Notes under the pieces: generated by a model
Told to the model about the DNA's origin: nothing
What the model saw: only the letters and a program-made list of their open reading frames with translations
Database searches by the model: none
NCBI GenBank assembly: GCA_001247695.2
Contig: LGRX02027213.1
Location: 1-43,272, forward strand
Reading direction: 5' to 3'
Length of the DNA: 43,272 nt
Source of the DNA: Cymbomonas tetramitiformis
Taxonomy: Eukaryota > Chlorophyta > Pyramimonadophyceae > Pyramimonadales > Pyramimonadaceae
Made by a program: the position numbers and the translations under genes
Shown: positions 28,401 to 37,099 of the stretch, one piece after another
Numbering within the stretch: position 1 is the first letter of the stretch
Layout: each line of letters starts with the position of its first letter

Positions 28401-31400
28401 AAAGTCACAACAGGCGTCCACATCGAAGGGTCCAAATTTCTCGGCGTACTTCGAGGAGTACTCTGCTCGGACACGCCAATTCTGTGAGTCCTCTGGGGGA
28501 GCCTGCCGTTTCTGTGGGTGAGGGACCGGGGATGGAGTTGACTGTTGGGGCGCCTGCTGCGGGGTTGGTGAGCTCGTTGGCACCTTCTCAGTGGGCGCCT
28601 CCGATGCGTCAGCTCGTGACGTAGGCGTTCGCGTCTTTGGTGACGCCAACTGCGGAGGCGTTGGGGTCGTAGAGGCTTTCCCAGCGCGTGACATACTCCT
28701 CGTTATCCTTATCTGGGGTGGAGCTCTATCAGGGGGTTTGTGTGGAGCTTCTACCGGCTTCGCGCTATCAGCTGCAGGCCAGTCAGGCGTGTCGAAGTCG
28801 AGGTGATCCTCCTTCATTCCCTTATAGAGCTTCGGGTTAACGAGAGCGATGGTCTCCCCCATGTCCATGGCCTGTTCCGCCACGGAGAGGGTCTCCACTG
28901 CTGAGAGCCAGCAGTCAACCGTCTGGGCCCAGTGGGGATGAGCTGCGGGTGGTGAGCTGGAGAAGTATTCAGACTCCAGCGTTGCCAGGGGGTCTTTCGG
29001 TAGATCTGAGGTGGGGTCGATCACCCCTGCCTCCTTCAACCCCTCACGCACGTCCTTGTCTTTGAAGTCGGGTCTTCTGGACAGGGCGTCCGGTACCAGC
29101 AGCAGCGCTCCTTTGATGTACTCCATTCTCGGGACTCCCACCTCCACCAGATCCATGTACCAGCGTGCCTGTCTGCGGCTAAGCTCCCTGCCGGGTTCCA
29201 TCAGCCATTCAAGGGGGCGGTGATCACCCTGGATGCGGAAGTTGGTGAAGATGAGGTAATGCCGCCAGGTAACGGTGGTACAGTGGTGTAGAGCACCTAG
29301 CTCACGCTCGCCGGTGTGATAATTCTGCTCGGCAGCTGAGAACTGGCGGCTCTCGTATGCTATCACGCGCAGTCCAAGACCATCTCCATTGTCTTGCATC
29401 AGTACTCCCCCAAGAGCGATGCCGCTAGCATCCGTCTGCACCACGAAAGGTGCTGTGCCGGCTGCGGCACCCTTAATGTTGGGCAAGGCGAGCACTGGCG
29501 CTGAGGTGAGGGCCTTTTTCAGCTCCTCGAAGGCCCACTGCTGCATGGGACCCCACTCCCAGGGTACGTCCGACTTGGTCAACCGGGTGAGGGGCTGAGC
29601 GATCTCGGAGAAGCGGTGGATGAACCTGCGGTAATACCCCGCCAGGCCCAAGAACTGCCTGACGTGGGTAACCGTTTCCAGCTCGGGCCAGTCCCTCACT
29701 GCAGCCACCTTGTCGTGTTGGGGTGTGCAGCCATCTGCGGAGATACAGTGGCCAAGGAACCGCAAGGATTTCTTCAACAGTTGGCACTTGGACCTCTTGA
29801 GGAAGACGCCCTTCTCCCTGCATGTTAGGAGCAGTTGCTTGACGTGCTCGTAGTGCTCTGCAGCGGTGTTGCTGAAGACGACCACATCATCGATGAAGAT
29901 CCGGACAAATGGGAGATGGCCCAAGGCCCGCTGCATCCGTCGCTGGTACTGAGACGGTGAATTCTGCAGCCCCTGCGGCATGACCAGCCACTCATATGAC
30001 CCCATCTGGGTGGTGAAGGCGGTCTTCTCGACATCTCCTGGTGCCATCGGTACTTGCCAGAAGCCATCCACCGCGTCGAACGAAGAGAAGAACTTCGCAC
30101 CCTGCATCTCGTCGAACATCATCTGGATGTCTGGGAGAGGATACTTGTCCTTAACTGTCTGGCGGTTGAGGAGCCGGTAATCGATCACCAGTCGCAGCTC
30201 CTTGGGGTTCCCCGGTTTGGGGACCATCAGACAGGGAGCTGCATAAGGGCTGGAAGAGGGTCGGATGTAGCCCTTGGACATCAGAGTCTCCACGCGTTCT
30301 CGAAGTTGGCGAAGTTCCTCTGCGGACTTCTTGTAGATGCGCTGGCAGGGAGGTCCCTTCTTGCTCAGCTCAGGGTCCAGGTTAATGTTGGCTTCATCTT
30401 GGGGGTCATGTCTGAGTCCATCGATGTTCGGTAGGGCAGTCGTCATCTCCTTTTTGTACTCCTCACCCCAGAAATCCTGAAACTTGAGGGTCCACTCAGG
30501 GCTCACTTCTGCATCTTCAGTATCCGCAGCGGGTTCGGCGTTCTCAGAGTCGATAGCCGTGGCTGCAAAGGCAGAAGCAGTATCATCGGGGGACTTCTCG
30601 GCCACCATGAGCCAGGCGGGTTGTATCTCCGGGTCGTCATTACCACGTAGCTTCTGCGTCTCCGCGTACACCAGGTACTTCTTCAGCTGGGCAGGGGTTA
30701 GGAACACCTCATCCACCAATCCCGCGCAGGCCGTGCCCTTCGGAGACCTGTCCCCGGATGCTTTCCCAGGAGAACAGCCTGTGATGGTGACGCGATCCCC
30801 AATCTTACCACTGCGGGACTTCCTGAGGAAGGAGACGGAGCCATTCCCTTCATAGCCCAGAGTGACAGGAGAGTGACTGCGCAGCCACCTCCCGCCAAGG
30901 ATAACATCCACCTGTATGCCCAGTGGTAGGATCCGGAGGGCAAGGGCGTTCTCCGTATAGGTGCCCGTGGTGGTGTGCGTGTTAAACTTGGCGTACGCGG
31001 TGGCGCCAGTGATCTTCACAGATCCATCCGCCAGGGTGACTCGCATCTCGGAGCCGGCTCGTGTCGTGAGGCCACATCGCTTAGCGCTCTGCTCCGAGAT
31101 GAAGTTGTCAGAGGCCCCCGAGTCGATCAGCACCTTGACCGTGTGCCCTCTGAGGGTTGCGTAGAATACCAGCAGTAGCGGTCCTTCTTCGTCATGTGCC
31201 GCTGCGAGGGTACCCTCGATGTCGGTCTTCCACTGAACTCCCCCATCGGTGCGTATGCTTTTGCACTTGAGGTTGGGGAGGAGGTTGTCCGAGGCCTCGC
31301 GGCATTCTTCCAACGTTTGCCTACACGCGGCGTAGAACTCCTCATCCAGCAAATCAACATCTTCAGTCGGATGACTGACGAGGTTGTCTACACTCGCCGT

Positions 31401-33053
31401 CAGCAGGGTGCCCGCTGAGGTGCATTCGCTCGAGGTGGGGCTGACATGAGTGGTGTCGCTGGTGGTAGGGCTCACATGGGTGGTGTCACTGGTAGTAGGG
31501 CTCACATGAGTAGTGCCACTGGTGGTAGGGCTCACATGGGTAGTGCCGCTTACTGTGGGGCTCACGTGGGTAGTGCCGCTTGTTGTGGGGCTCACATGGG
31601 TAGCGACACTATTGATGAGACTGCCATGGGTGAGAGGATCCTCGTCATGCTGAGGGCTGCCAGCAGGGGGGTTGTGGGCGAGTTGGTGGGAGCTCTGGTG
31701 GTCAGTTGTCGTCTCCGGGGTCCCAGCTGCTGCCATCTGCTGGGTGAAGCAGAGCGAATTGACCGAGGACTCCTCTTCCATCACCTCAGGGTCTTCAGCG
31801 ATGGGGTGGCTGTCGAGACAGGACGGCGCTTCATCCGCTTCATGCGTTCTGACGGTGGTCATCTGCTGGGTGAAGCAAAGCGAACTGGGTGCGGAGGTCT
31901 CCTCCGCCTCTGAGCAGTAGGATGAACCTTCGGGGTTTCCTCCCGGGGTGGCCGGCGCGTTATCATGGTGCGAAGATGTAGTCTCTGTTGTGGGCTCGGC
32001 CAGCGAGGATGATGGAGGGGACGCTCCCAAGGGGCTGGGACCCAGCTTCCTCATCTTGTACTGGTGTACTGCGTGCAGACTGCACCAGGCGCCAGGTAGG
32101 CCCACATCTCCTGCTGTCCCAGGTATCGTGCCCACTTCAGTGTCCAGGGTGCAGAGGGATGTCGAAGATCTCGCTGCTGCTCTTCGTGCGCCCTCCTTTT
32201 CCCACAGCCTGCTACCTGGAGAAGAGTCTGGGCTCGAAGTGGCGATTGCCTTTTGCTGCTCGGCGGGCGACAGCTCTCTCCAAGCCGCGTAGAGGTCGTG
32301 GGAGCTGGCCTTAGAGGGTTCGGGGACTTGCTGGTGACCGTCGTGTGAGAGGAGGTGCCACAATGCTATGCGCTGATGGCCCTCCTTGCGATCTTGAGGT
32401 TCGCGGGCAATGCGTATCCTCTCTGCCAGCTGGTTGGCGCGGTTCACGCGCTCCTTTGGCGATCGACTCCTAGGGTGTATGCGGCTGCGGGCGCGCTCCG
32501 ACATCTTATCCACCAGGTCCTTGGCAGCCTCTGGGGATTTGCGCAGAGCTCTGCGGACCTTTTGCATGGCGACCTCGAGGGGGAGGGAGTACAGATCTCT
32601 CTTCCAGTGCCACGCAGCTAGCCTTTTCCGTGGGTCTGCGAGGTTGGACTGATAGATGGGCAGTGGTGGGACAACACGCGGTCGGGGGCGAAGATCGCGG
32701 GGCTCTCCGCGGTTGCTGCCCATAATGGGGGGTCTGTGCCGGGGGACTCGCCGTCCCCTCCGACCCTCGATCCTCGCTTGTGTATAAGCGGGGCCGTCAT
32801 CAAGAGGTAGTGACGACTCATCGAAGGGGGTGCTTCCTGCAAGAGGGTGGCTAGACAAGTCATCCCTCGGCGGCGATGGGGCACCAGCTGAGCGGTAGGT
32901 GCGTCGCAAGCGGGTCCCAGAGGTGAAGGCCACGCTCTTGGGATGGGGACGTTGGCCCCAAGGGTCTCTGCGTCCTCGGGCGCGTTGGGGTTCCACTGGT
33001 TCTGGCCGCTTCTCCAGGGCGGAGAGGGTCTGATCATCAGGGCAAGACCTCAC
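25482..33053 (-). CDS. Ty3/gypsy pol polyprotein with embedded Dam-like N6-adenine methyltransferase, chromodomain and C5-cytosine methyltransferase
   Basis: Residues are numbered from GTG 33053; the frame is open back to the gag stop UGA (33095-33093). The first ~640 residues are low-complexity, with six ~10-residue THVSPTTSGT repeats. Protease DSGAS is at 644. RT has D993 and FIDD 1053-1056. RNase H starts at D1208 (QTDASG). A Pro-rich linker leads to an adenine methyltransferase-like domain ~1525-1668: DVDAC at 1544, then VWCNPPY with NPPY 1578-1581. Integrase has an HHCC region ~1765-1810 and D1845, D1907, E1943 (exact DD35E). The chromodomain starts with VERILARR at 2169 and has Trp residues near 2195-2205. 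The C5 methyltransferase (~2304-2505) has LFSGTGS (F2312), SPPCRQYS (nucleophile C2370), MENPRG (E2410) and YMKPTCIWTN. One protein could thus reverse-transcribe, integrate and methylate DNA. Motifs are clear; methylation activity is inferred. Confidence 0.93.
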   Translation of the reverse strand: MRSCPDDQTLSALEKRPEPVEPQRARGRRDPWGQRPHPKSVAFTSGTRLRRTYRSAGAPSPPRDDLSSHPLAGSTPFDESSLPLDDGPAYTQARIEGRRGRRVPRHRPPIMGSNRGEPRDLRPRPRVVPPLPIYQSNLADPRKRLAAWHWKRDLYSLPLEVAMQKVRRALRKSPEAAKDLVDKMSERARSRIHPRSRSPKERVNRANQLAERIRIAREPQDRKEGHQRIALWHLLSHDGHQQVPEPSKASSHDLYAAWRELSPAEQQKAIATSSPDSSPGSRLWEKEGARRAAARSSTSLCTLDTEVGTIPGTAGDVGLPGAWCSLHAVHQYKMRKLGPSPLGASPPSSSLAEPTTETTSSHHDNAPATPGGNPEGSSYCSEAEETSAPSSLCFTQQMTTVRTHEADEAPSCLDSHPIAEDPEVMEEESSVNSLCFTQQMAAAGTPETTTDHQSSHQLAHNPPAGSPQHDEDPLTHGSLINSVATHVSPTTSGTTHVSPTVSGTTHVSPTTSGTTHVSPTTSDTTHVSPTTSDTTHVSPTSSECTSAGTLLTASVDNLVSHPTEDVDLLDEEFYAACRQTLEECREASDNLLPNLKCKSIRTDGGVQWKTDIEGTLAAAHDEEGPLLLVFYATLRGHTVKVLIDSGASDNFISEQSAKRCGLTTRAGSEMRVTLADGSVKITGATAYAKFNTHTTTGTYTENALALRILPLGIQVDVILGGRWLRSHSPVTLGYEGNGSVSFLRKSRSGKIGDRVTITGCSPGKASGDRSPKGTACAGLVDEVFLTPAQLKKYLVYAETQKLRGNDDPEIQPAWLMVAEKSPDDTASAFAATAIDSENAEPAADTEDAEVSPEWTLKFQDFWGEEYKKEMTTALPNIDGLRHDPQDEANINLDPELSKKGPPCQRIYKKSAEELRQLRERVETLMSKGYIRPSSSPYAAPCLMVPKPGNPKELRLVIDYRLLNRQTVKDKYPLPDIQMMFDEMQGAKFFSSFDAVDGFWQVPMAPGDVEKTAFTTQMGSYEWLVMPQGLQNSPSQYQRRMQRALGHLPFVRIFIDDVVVFSNTAAEHYEHVKQLLLTCREKGVFLKRSKCQLLKKSLRFLGHCISADGCTPQHDKVAAVRDWPELETVTHVRQFLGLAGYYRRFIHRFSEIAQPLTRLTKSDVPWEWGPMQQWAFEELKKALTSAPVLALPNIKGAAAGTAPFVVQTDASGIALGGVLMQDNGDGLGLRVIAYESRQFSAAEQNYHTGERELGALHHCTTVTWRHYLIFTNFRIQGDHRPLEWLMEPGRELSRRQARWYMDLVEVGVPRMEYIKGALLLVPDALSRRPDFKDKDVREGLKEAGVIDPTSDLPKDPLATLESEYFSSSPPAAHPHWAQTVDCWLSAVETLSVAEQAMDMGETIALVNPKLYKGMKEDHLDFDTPDWPAADSAKPVEAPHKPPDRAPPQIRITRSMSRAGKASTTPTPPQLASPKTRTPTSRADASEAPTEKVPTSSPTPQQAPQQSTPSPVPHPQKRQAPPEDSQNWRVRAEYSSKYAEKFGPFDVDACCDFGGRNRQADRFWTDCLSEKWRGLRVWCNPPYNSKCITVEAILNKYIAEWKADPDNTSAVFVLPDHQSKLPAWRKLFRKANMQIVEVIPTHDDKGEPNQFFENPNGRAFDLRWPVLIVHAPPAKPQPARVRHPRTAPAVIRTCEAADFRDAASQQSDSKFLRALKAEYTREGTLRSLREKVKAAPHQCLQDFRLVGEVVWRTAAGRYQLVLGEDSPLREVVIRHAHESLSSGHNGRDKTLERVLRRFYWRGAAEDVGTWVASCAVCQSVRPRGTYPDGLLNPHSIPNRPWQDVAVDFVTGLPVSERGNDAFVAFTCKLTKMVHVVPMNFGDSSAAVVARIYFDSVWRLHGAPMKIVSDRDPRFQDAFWQELMRLMGVKVARTTPYNLRSDGQAEHSNRVIEDMLRSFVDANVEDWDLFTTNVEFAINDSRSESTGFTPFELVFGFSPLSQLDLFLEAAQSTAGRRTGGVGTAHEVAVKFSSQLRDARQRLELAQQRQREQFDRRHGQREYAVGDLVWIEAKHLTEKVMDRSICRKLTKRWHGPVPVTERFFSDVQMTMPEADRGAPVAYRLRLPPHWRIHDVFAQHRLKPYTSGQDAFAARDHLAVPEEVVVDGQKEAHVERILARRVRSVRGKEVEEWKVRWTGYSKAHDQWRTRDKLERGSPLQQLREFEHARLHMEAQVRDEATRRREQRGRHSAQAGMTLAHLITNPCDELDQLEQMEDDIPLPWERQERVEDGSLALVTELLALQTKTTRTPRILVLFSGTGSVEREFLNCFPSASVVTLDSGHIWQPTHVCDILQWNYKQYPPGFFDVVWASPPCRQYSQARTTGGPPDLPQADKNVRRALQIIDYLEPKHWFMENPRGRFPNALRLRPMMRQLPPPLVCTYCMYGTQYMKPTCIWTNSAPPSPLLRCTTSTPCACRWATGAHPETAQLGPHPQQPGAGRSASVYPVPALLLRQLFRHLRLRDTEDPL

Positions 33054-33077
33054 TTCCTCGAAGGGCAGGGTCTGGGG

Positions 33078-33095
33078 CTGGCCGCCGGCCAGTCA
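33078..33095 (-). promoter_or_regulatory. candidate gag-pol stop-codon readthrough signal
   Basis: The gag stop is UGA followed by CUG. Immediately downstream is the perfect inverted repeat CTGGCC-GGC-GGCCAG (33092-33078). Pol continues in the same frame with no further stop and no ATG near its start. UGA followed by C is a leaky context, and gammaretroviruses use stop readthrough with a downstream structure. A point mutation creating the stop is the alternative. Confidence 0.5.
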
Positions 33096-33545
33096 TTCGT
33101 CGCTCTCCACCGGGGGGAGGCCGTCACCCTCCACAAGCTCGATGCCCGCAAGGGCCGCCAGGGTCTGGTAGCTCTGCTCGTCCTCACAGGTAGCAAGAGC
33201 CAAGACCTCCTCGGAGAACTCCTCTGGGACGCCATCCACCGAGGAGATGTCCTCCTGTTGCTCGATGGCCCAAACGACGGCGGCTACAAACCCAGGGGAG
33301 TTCGCCAGTCGAGCGGGTGCATTGGCCCTCCACTCCTTGAGTTTAGCCTCGTCCGTACAGTTACGGACGATGTGCTCCGCAGAGCCGCAGGCGAAGCATC
33401 GGCGGACTTTCGGAGCGTCGGGGCGGGAGAGGCCAGGTGGTGGTGGCAAGGGGGTCACTGCCGCGGCGACGGTGGTGGCAGGCCCGTTCTCCAGCATGGC
33501 AAGAGCCGGGCGGCTCGAAGAGGGCGGTACGCCTGTAGAAGGGGG
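33093..33545 (-). CDS. gag C-terminus with zinc knuckle (element B)
   Basis: This segment is in the same frame as pol. It contains the CCHC nucleocapsid motif CFACGSAEHIVRNC near 33399-33358, followed by an acidic, Ala/Glu-rich tail ending at UGA 33095-33093. Upstream of about 33500 the frame stops resembling gag, and the better sequence is one frame away. It therefore joins the middle gag segment through a +1-type change in the 33490-33545 interval, which is GC-rich. Confidence 0.7.
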   Translation of the reverse strand, partial: PPSTGVPPSSSRPALAMLENGPATTVAAAVTPLPPPPGLSRPDAPKVRRCFACGSAEHIVRNCTDEAKLKEWRANAPARLANSPGFVAAVVWAIEQQEDISSVDGVPEEFSEEVLALATCEDEQSYQTLAALAGIELVEGDGLPPVESDE

Positions 33546-34830
33546 TGCGAGGTGGTGGGTTAGCGAAGGAAACAGCACGGGGAGGACGGTCTTGAGAGCG
33601 CCTCTGAGCCGCCTCCGTGTCAATGTCACTCTCCACCTCCTCGGCAACTTCCCGAATCTTCAACAAGGCGTTGTGGGTGCCTGGGATGTCGTCAGCGACG
33701 GCCTTCCTCTCCCACTCTTCTGGTTTGGAGACATCCAAGTGGATGGCTCGCAGGCGCCGCATCACCTTGGGTGCATATTTCAGCCCTCGGCGGTACGTAG
33801 AGAGCATCGACAGGTTGGTCATCTCCACGCAATTGGGGACTCTGCCGGCCAGGAAGTTGACGGAGGCCATGCGGGTCTCCAGTCGCGAGAAATACTCCGC
33901 CGCGGTCTCGTTCATCGCCTGTTTCAGGGCAATGGCCTCGCCATGTGCGTTCTCCAGGTAGGCCTGCGTCAGAGAGCACACCGCCAGATCGCTGAAGAAT
34001 ACGTCCAGCTCCCCGTAGCGTTGGTGCCAGGCTTGCTCGGACCCAAAGGTCCCCGCCGCGCGCTCCAAGAACTTTCTCTGCTGGTCTTGAAGAGTGTACT
34101 CCTTGAAGCTCCAAAGAAGACTTGACACACTCGCCTGGTACGCTGATACTGACGGCGTACAACTAGGAGTGGTCAGTGCTTCGATCACGATGGCCTCCTG
34201 GAATACCTTCCGCACCATGTTGGAGTAGTGTTCCAACTGCGTCAGGAGGCCCTCCTTGTCGGCCGATTTTGTGTCGGACGCGGAGCGGGGGAACCTGGTG
34301 ACGCTCTTGACCAGCTTTAGCACCATCTCTTTGGTCTTGTGCTCCAGGCGGACCTCGTCTGGAGATGCTCGCAGGTTAGTGCCCTGCGGCAGACGGACGA
34401 TGCCTGGAACAAAGGGGGTGGCGCTGGGAGAGAGCACGGGGTTCGCAGCGGCGGCAGAGTGAACGGGGTTCGCGGCAGCGGCAGAGTGAACGGGGTTTGC
34501 GGCAGCGGCAGAGTGAACGGGGTTTGCGGCGGCGGAATGGGGGAAACGGGCAGGAGGTGGTGGTCCCGGGGCATGCGCGGGCGGAGGCGCAGGCGCGGGA
34601 TTTGTGGGGACTGCGGTCGGAGTGGGCGGTAATGTAGGGGCTGATGGTGGTGCGGGGAGTGGGAGAGGTGTATGGAAGGGCAGGGGTGTGGATGGTTGTG
34701 CGGCCACCACGCTCATGCTCCGGTACCAATCGGAGTTGCTGACCTCCGACCACGCGGCGAGCCCGTCCTGATCGAAGTTCTGCATCTCCGACTCCCCGCC
34801 CGCGCAGTAGCAGGGATCCACTCCCATACT
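33490..34830 (-). CDS. gag capsid-like middle segment (element B)
   Basis: In a frame different from its neighbours, this segment holds the retrotransposon-gag-like core, including LKQAMNETAAEYFSRLE near 33950-33900 and a helical, charge-balanced region from ~34350. The N-terminal end is Pro/Ala-rich with four 27-bp ANPVHSAAA-type repeats (~34430-34530). The product would be the capsid domain that assembles particles. The switch from the N-terminal frame is a -1-type change near 34830-34790, where one frame continues sensibly into the other. Confidence 0.65.
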
Positions 34831-36067
34831 GGCTGCCCCATGCTGGTAGACCGCACATTGGCCGCGGCTGGGTCCCCCATTGCCATATCCATGACCTCGC
34901 GGTCGACCATGAGGACCCAGGTCTCCACACGAGGGTTGGTAAGGGGTAGGGGTGCATGGTGTAGCCGACCTCCCATGCGCGCATATGCAGTCAGCGGCGC
35001 TCCCAGCAGGTGCATGATCCTGAACAAGATGGCGTCGCCCTGCACCCCAGCCCGGCGACGTTCGTCCCATGGCAGGGAGACGGTTGCCGCGCCTCGCACC
35101 CCAGCTGACTGGTGCACCCACAATGACCCACCATCGTGGGTGACGAAGAGGGCTCTGACCTCTGGGTACTGAGGGTAGGAGGGCTCCGGTGCGGGATCGT
35201 CAGGGGGATCCTGAGGTGGATCACTAGGGGGGCCTGGTGGCGAGTCGCTTGGACTGGAGTCTCTGGGCTCTGAGTCGGGGTTGCCACCGCCGTGCACCAC
35301 CGTCTCCATCGACTGCCGCCGGCGGGCCACCATCATGTTATGGGGATTTGGCCGGCCCTGAGTGGGAGGTTCGGCGGGAGCGGTCTCAGCGGCGGTCTGA
35401 GGCACTGGAGGGGTTACGCTGGCGGCGGCGTCTGCCTCGTGTAGATGGTCCGCCGTCAGGCCCTGTGCGCTGCCCTGAGGGTCGCCTGGTGGGGAGGCTC
35501 CTGCCGATGCCGTCGCGCCAGGTAGCGCGAGTCCTCTCGAGAGCACCGCGGAGATGTCCAGGGCCTGTACTGCCGCCAGGACTTCTCTGCGAATGTGTTC
35601 ACTTCGGCTGCTCGCGTCCGAGTCGGAGCCGGACCTGTGGGCGGCCCTCCGCCTGCGCTCAGCCCGTGCCTGCGTGCTTCGGCTGCCTCTGGTCCCCGTG
35701 CTGGTGCGGCTGATGTCCGTACCAGAGTCGGGGTCAGAGTGATCAGGTGCGTGGCTTGGGCCTGGAAGATGTTTGCCATGTGTCGCAGGGCCCGAAGATG
35801 CCCTTCGGGAACGCCGACGCCGGCGAGTCTCTGAGGTTGTCGCCACCGCGGGAAGGTGACGCACCAAGAGCTGGGTACCGCCCAAGACGTTCTGCTGAAC
35901 TCCGCTGTCAAGGGGTACCTGCAGAGGGTCCGGCAGGGCCGCGGCGCCGATGCTGATGAAGTGCTGCAGCGATGAGAGATCCGCGCCTGGGTCATGAAGC
36001 GCGGAGGTGGCTGGTGCCAGCTGATGGGGCTGCTGTGGTCGATGCTGCGGCTGTTGTGGCGGCTGCG

Positions 36068-36098
<31 letters not shown>

Positions 36099-36554
36099 TT
36101 GCTGCTGTAACTGCTGCTGTTGTAACTGCTGCTGCTGTAACTGCTGCTGCATTGGTTCCAGTGGCTGCTGCTGAAGCCACTGCTGTTGCTGCTGCTGGTA
36201 CGCGAGCCACTGCTGCTGCTGCTGTAGCTGTTGTTGGAACGGTGTGGGATATGCGCCCACGGGGTGATGGGTTCCCAGTGTGAACGGCACTGGTGATACT
36301 CCCCCAGCGAGGGGCGCTGATTGGGGCAATACCCAATTGACGCCGTTCCATACGGCCTGTGCGGGGGTGCCATCCGGCATAGTATAAGGGCGGGGCACCG
36401 CTGTGTAGGGCATGGTGGTGCCTGGATGTGGAATGGGGTGAGCGGAAGCGTATGCGGTGGGCGATGGGAAGGTCATGTGAGAGAACAGAGTGTGGTGTAG
36501 CTGCTCTGCGCTGACACTCATGCTGGGAAATGCCTCTGATGTCTGCTGTGACAT
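34790..36554 (-). CDS. gag N-terminal segment, Gln- and Pro-rich (element B)
   Basis: ATG 36554 is chosen; the frame is open slightly further upstream, but only through a TTG. It begins MSQQTSEAF. The first ~200 residues are Gln/Pro/Ala-rich, with long polyglutamine runs encoded by CAG repeats (about 36240-36060). A Ser/Arg-rich basic part and a Pro/Asp-rich part follow. Near 35150-34830 is a compact hydrophobic segment that includes ETWVLMVDREVMDMAMG. The last residues of the full ORF (down to 34713) look out of frame. Long low-complexity N-termini are not typical of gypsy gag. Confidence 0.6.
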
Positions 36555-36640
36555 TCTGACTGCTGAGCTGGTTGAGTTCAAAGACTGGGTGTGGCAATAG
36601 CCACAGGTGAGCAAAAGTAGTGAGTGCTCGCCTTTTTTAT

Positions 36641-36829
36641 TTAGTCAGTCTCGTCCTCGTCGATGTCACTCGCTGGAGGCGAAGGAGCGGGACTTCCAGG
36701 TGGAGATGGGGGGACCCAAGGCCACTCTTCGATTCCTTGCACTGGATATGAACCAGGGAGCGCGGGGAAGACTGTTAGGTCTTGGGAGTTCGGGTAGCGG
36801 AAGAGAAGGTTTCCAATCTGAAGCCACAC
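36641..36829 (-). CDS. second short acidic-tailed frame, possible diverged partner of the 59-residue ORF
   Basis: The frame ends in PPSPPGSPAPSPP and then SDIDEDETD before the stop at 36641, and has a preceding PWVPP. The neighbour has PWSGPPSP and SSDDEEENSD, so the C-terminal layouts match. No ATG starts it: GTG at 36829 is the nearest, and the frame stays open further upstream, past 37000. It could be a 3' exon or a decayed duplicate. Confidence is low. Confidence 0.25.
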   Translation of the reverse strand: MWLQIGNLLFRYPNSQDLTVFPALPGSYPVQGIEEWPWVPPSPPGSPAPSPPASDIDEDETD

Positions 36830-36878
36830 GAAATTGTGATGTACTGGTGGGATAGCCAGCGTGACTATGTCCAGGCGC

Positions 36879-37058
36879 TCAGTCGCTGTTCTCCTCTTCG
36901 TCGTCAGAAGAAGAGGGGGAAGGAGGACCGCTCCAAGGACCGCTCTGCCAGAAAGCGCCTGCTGGTGGGTAGGTAGGGTCTGGAGGGAATACCCACTTGA
37001 TAGGTCCTTGCTTCCACCACGCTCTTCTGTATTCTTCTGGCGAAGGGGGCACTGCCAT
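36879..37058 (-). CDS. small ORF (59 residues) with aromatic/proline core and acidic tail
   Basis: ATG at 37058 and TGA at 36881-36879. The protein starts MAVPPSPEEYRRAWW, has a Trp/Pro-rich middle (KWVFPPDP, FWQSGPWSGP) and ends in SSSDDEEENSD. The composition is protein-like rather than random: five Trp and an ordered acidic tail. It lies about 325 bp upstream of the element B gag start, on the same strand. I do not recognise it. It may be an accessory ORF of element B or the last exon of a host gene. Confidence 0.4.
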   Translation of the reverse strand: MAVPPSPEEYRRAWWKQGPIKWVFPPDPTYPPAGAFWQSGPWSGPPSPSSSDDEEENSD

Positions 37059-37099
37059 ACACCGGCGAACTCAAAATTTGGCCAGGGCTCCGCGACACG

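Larger units (their letters stand above)
24599..36554 (-). mobile_element. Ty3/gypsy chromovirus-like retrotransposon carrying two DNA methyltransferase domains (element B)
   Basis: On the minus strand the order is gag (from ATG 36554), UGA, pol with protease-RT-RNase H-adenine methyltransferase-integrase-chromodomain-cytosine methyltransferase, polypurine tract and 3' LTR. RT before integrase plus a chromodomain after integrase defines a Ty3/gypsy chromovirus. I find no 5' LTR matching the 3' LTR up to the right edge, so the element is 5'-truncated, rearranged or has an unrecognised 5' end. Pol is uninterrupted for 2523 codons, while gag needs two compensating frame changes. The minimum length is 12 kb, long for the group. 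Confidence 0.93.
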
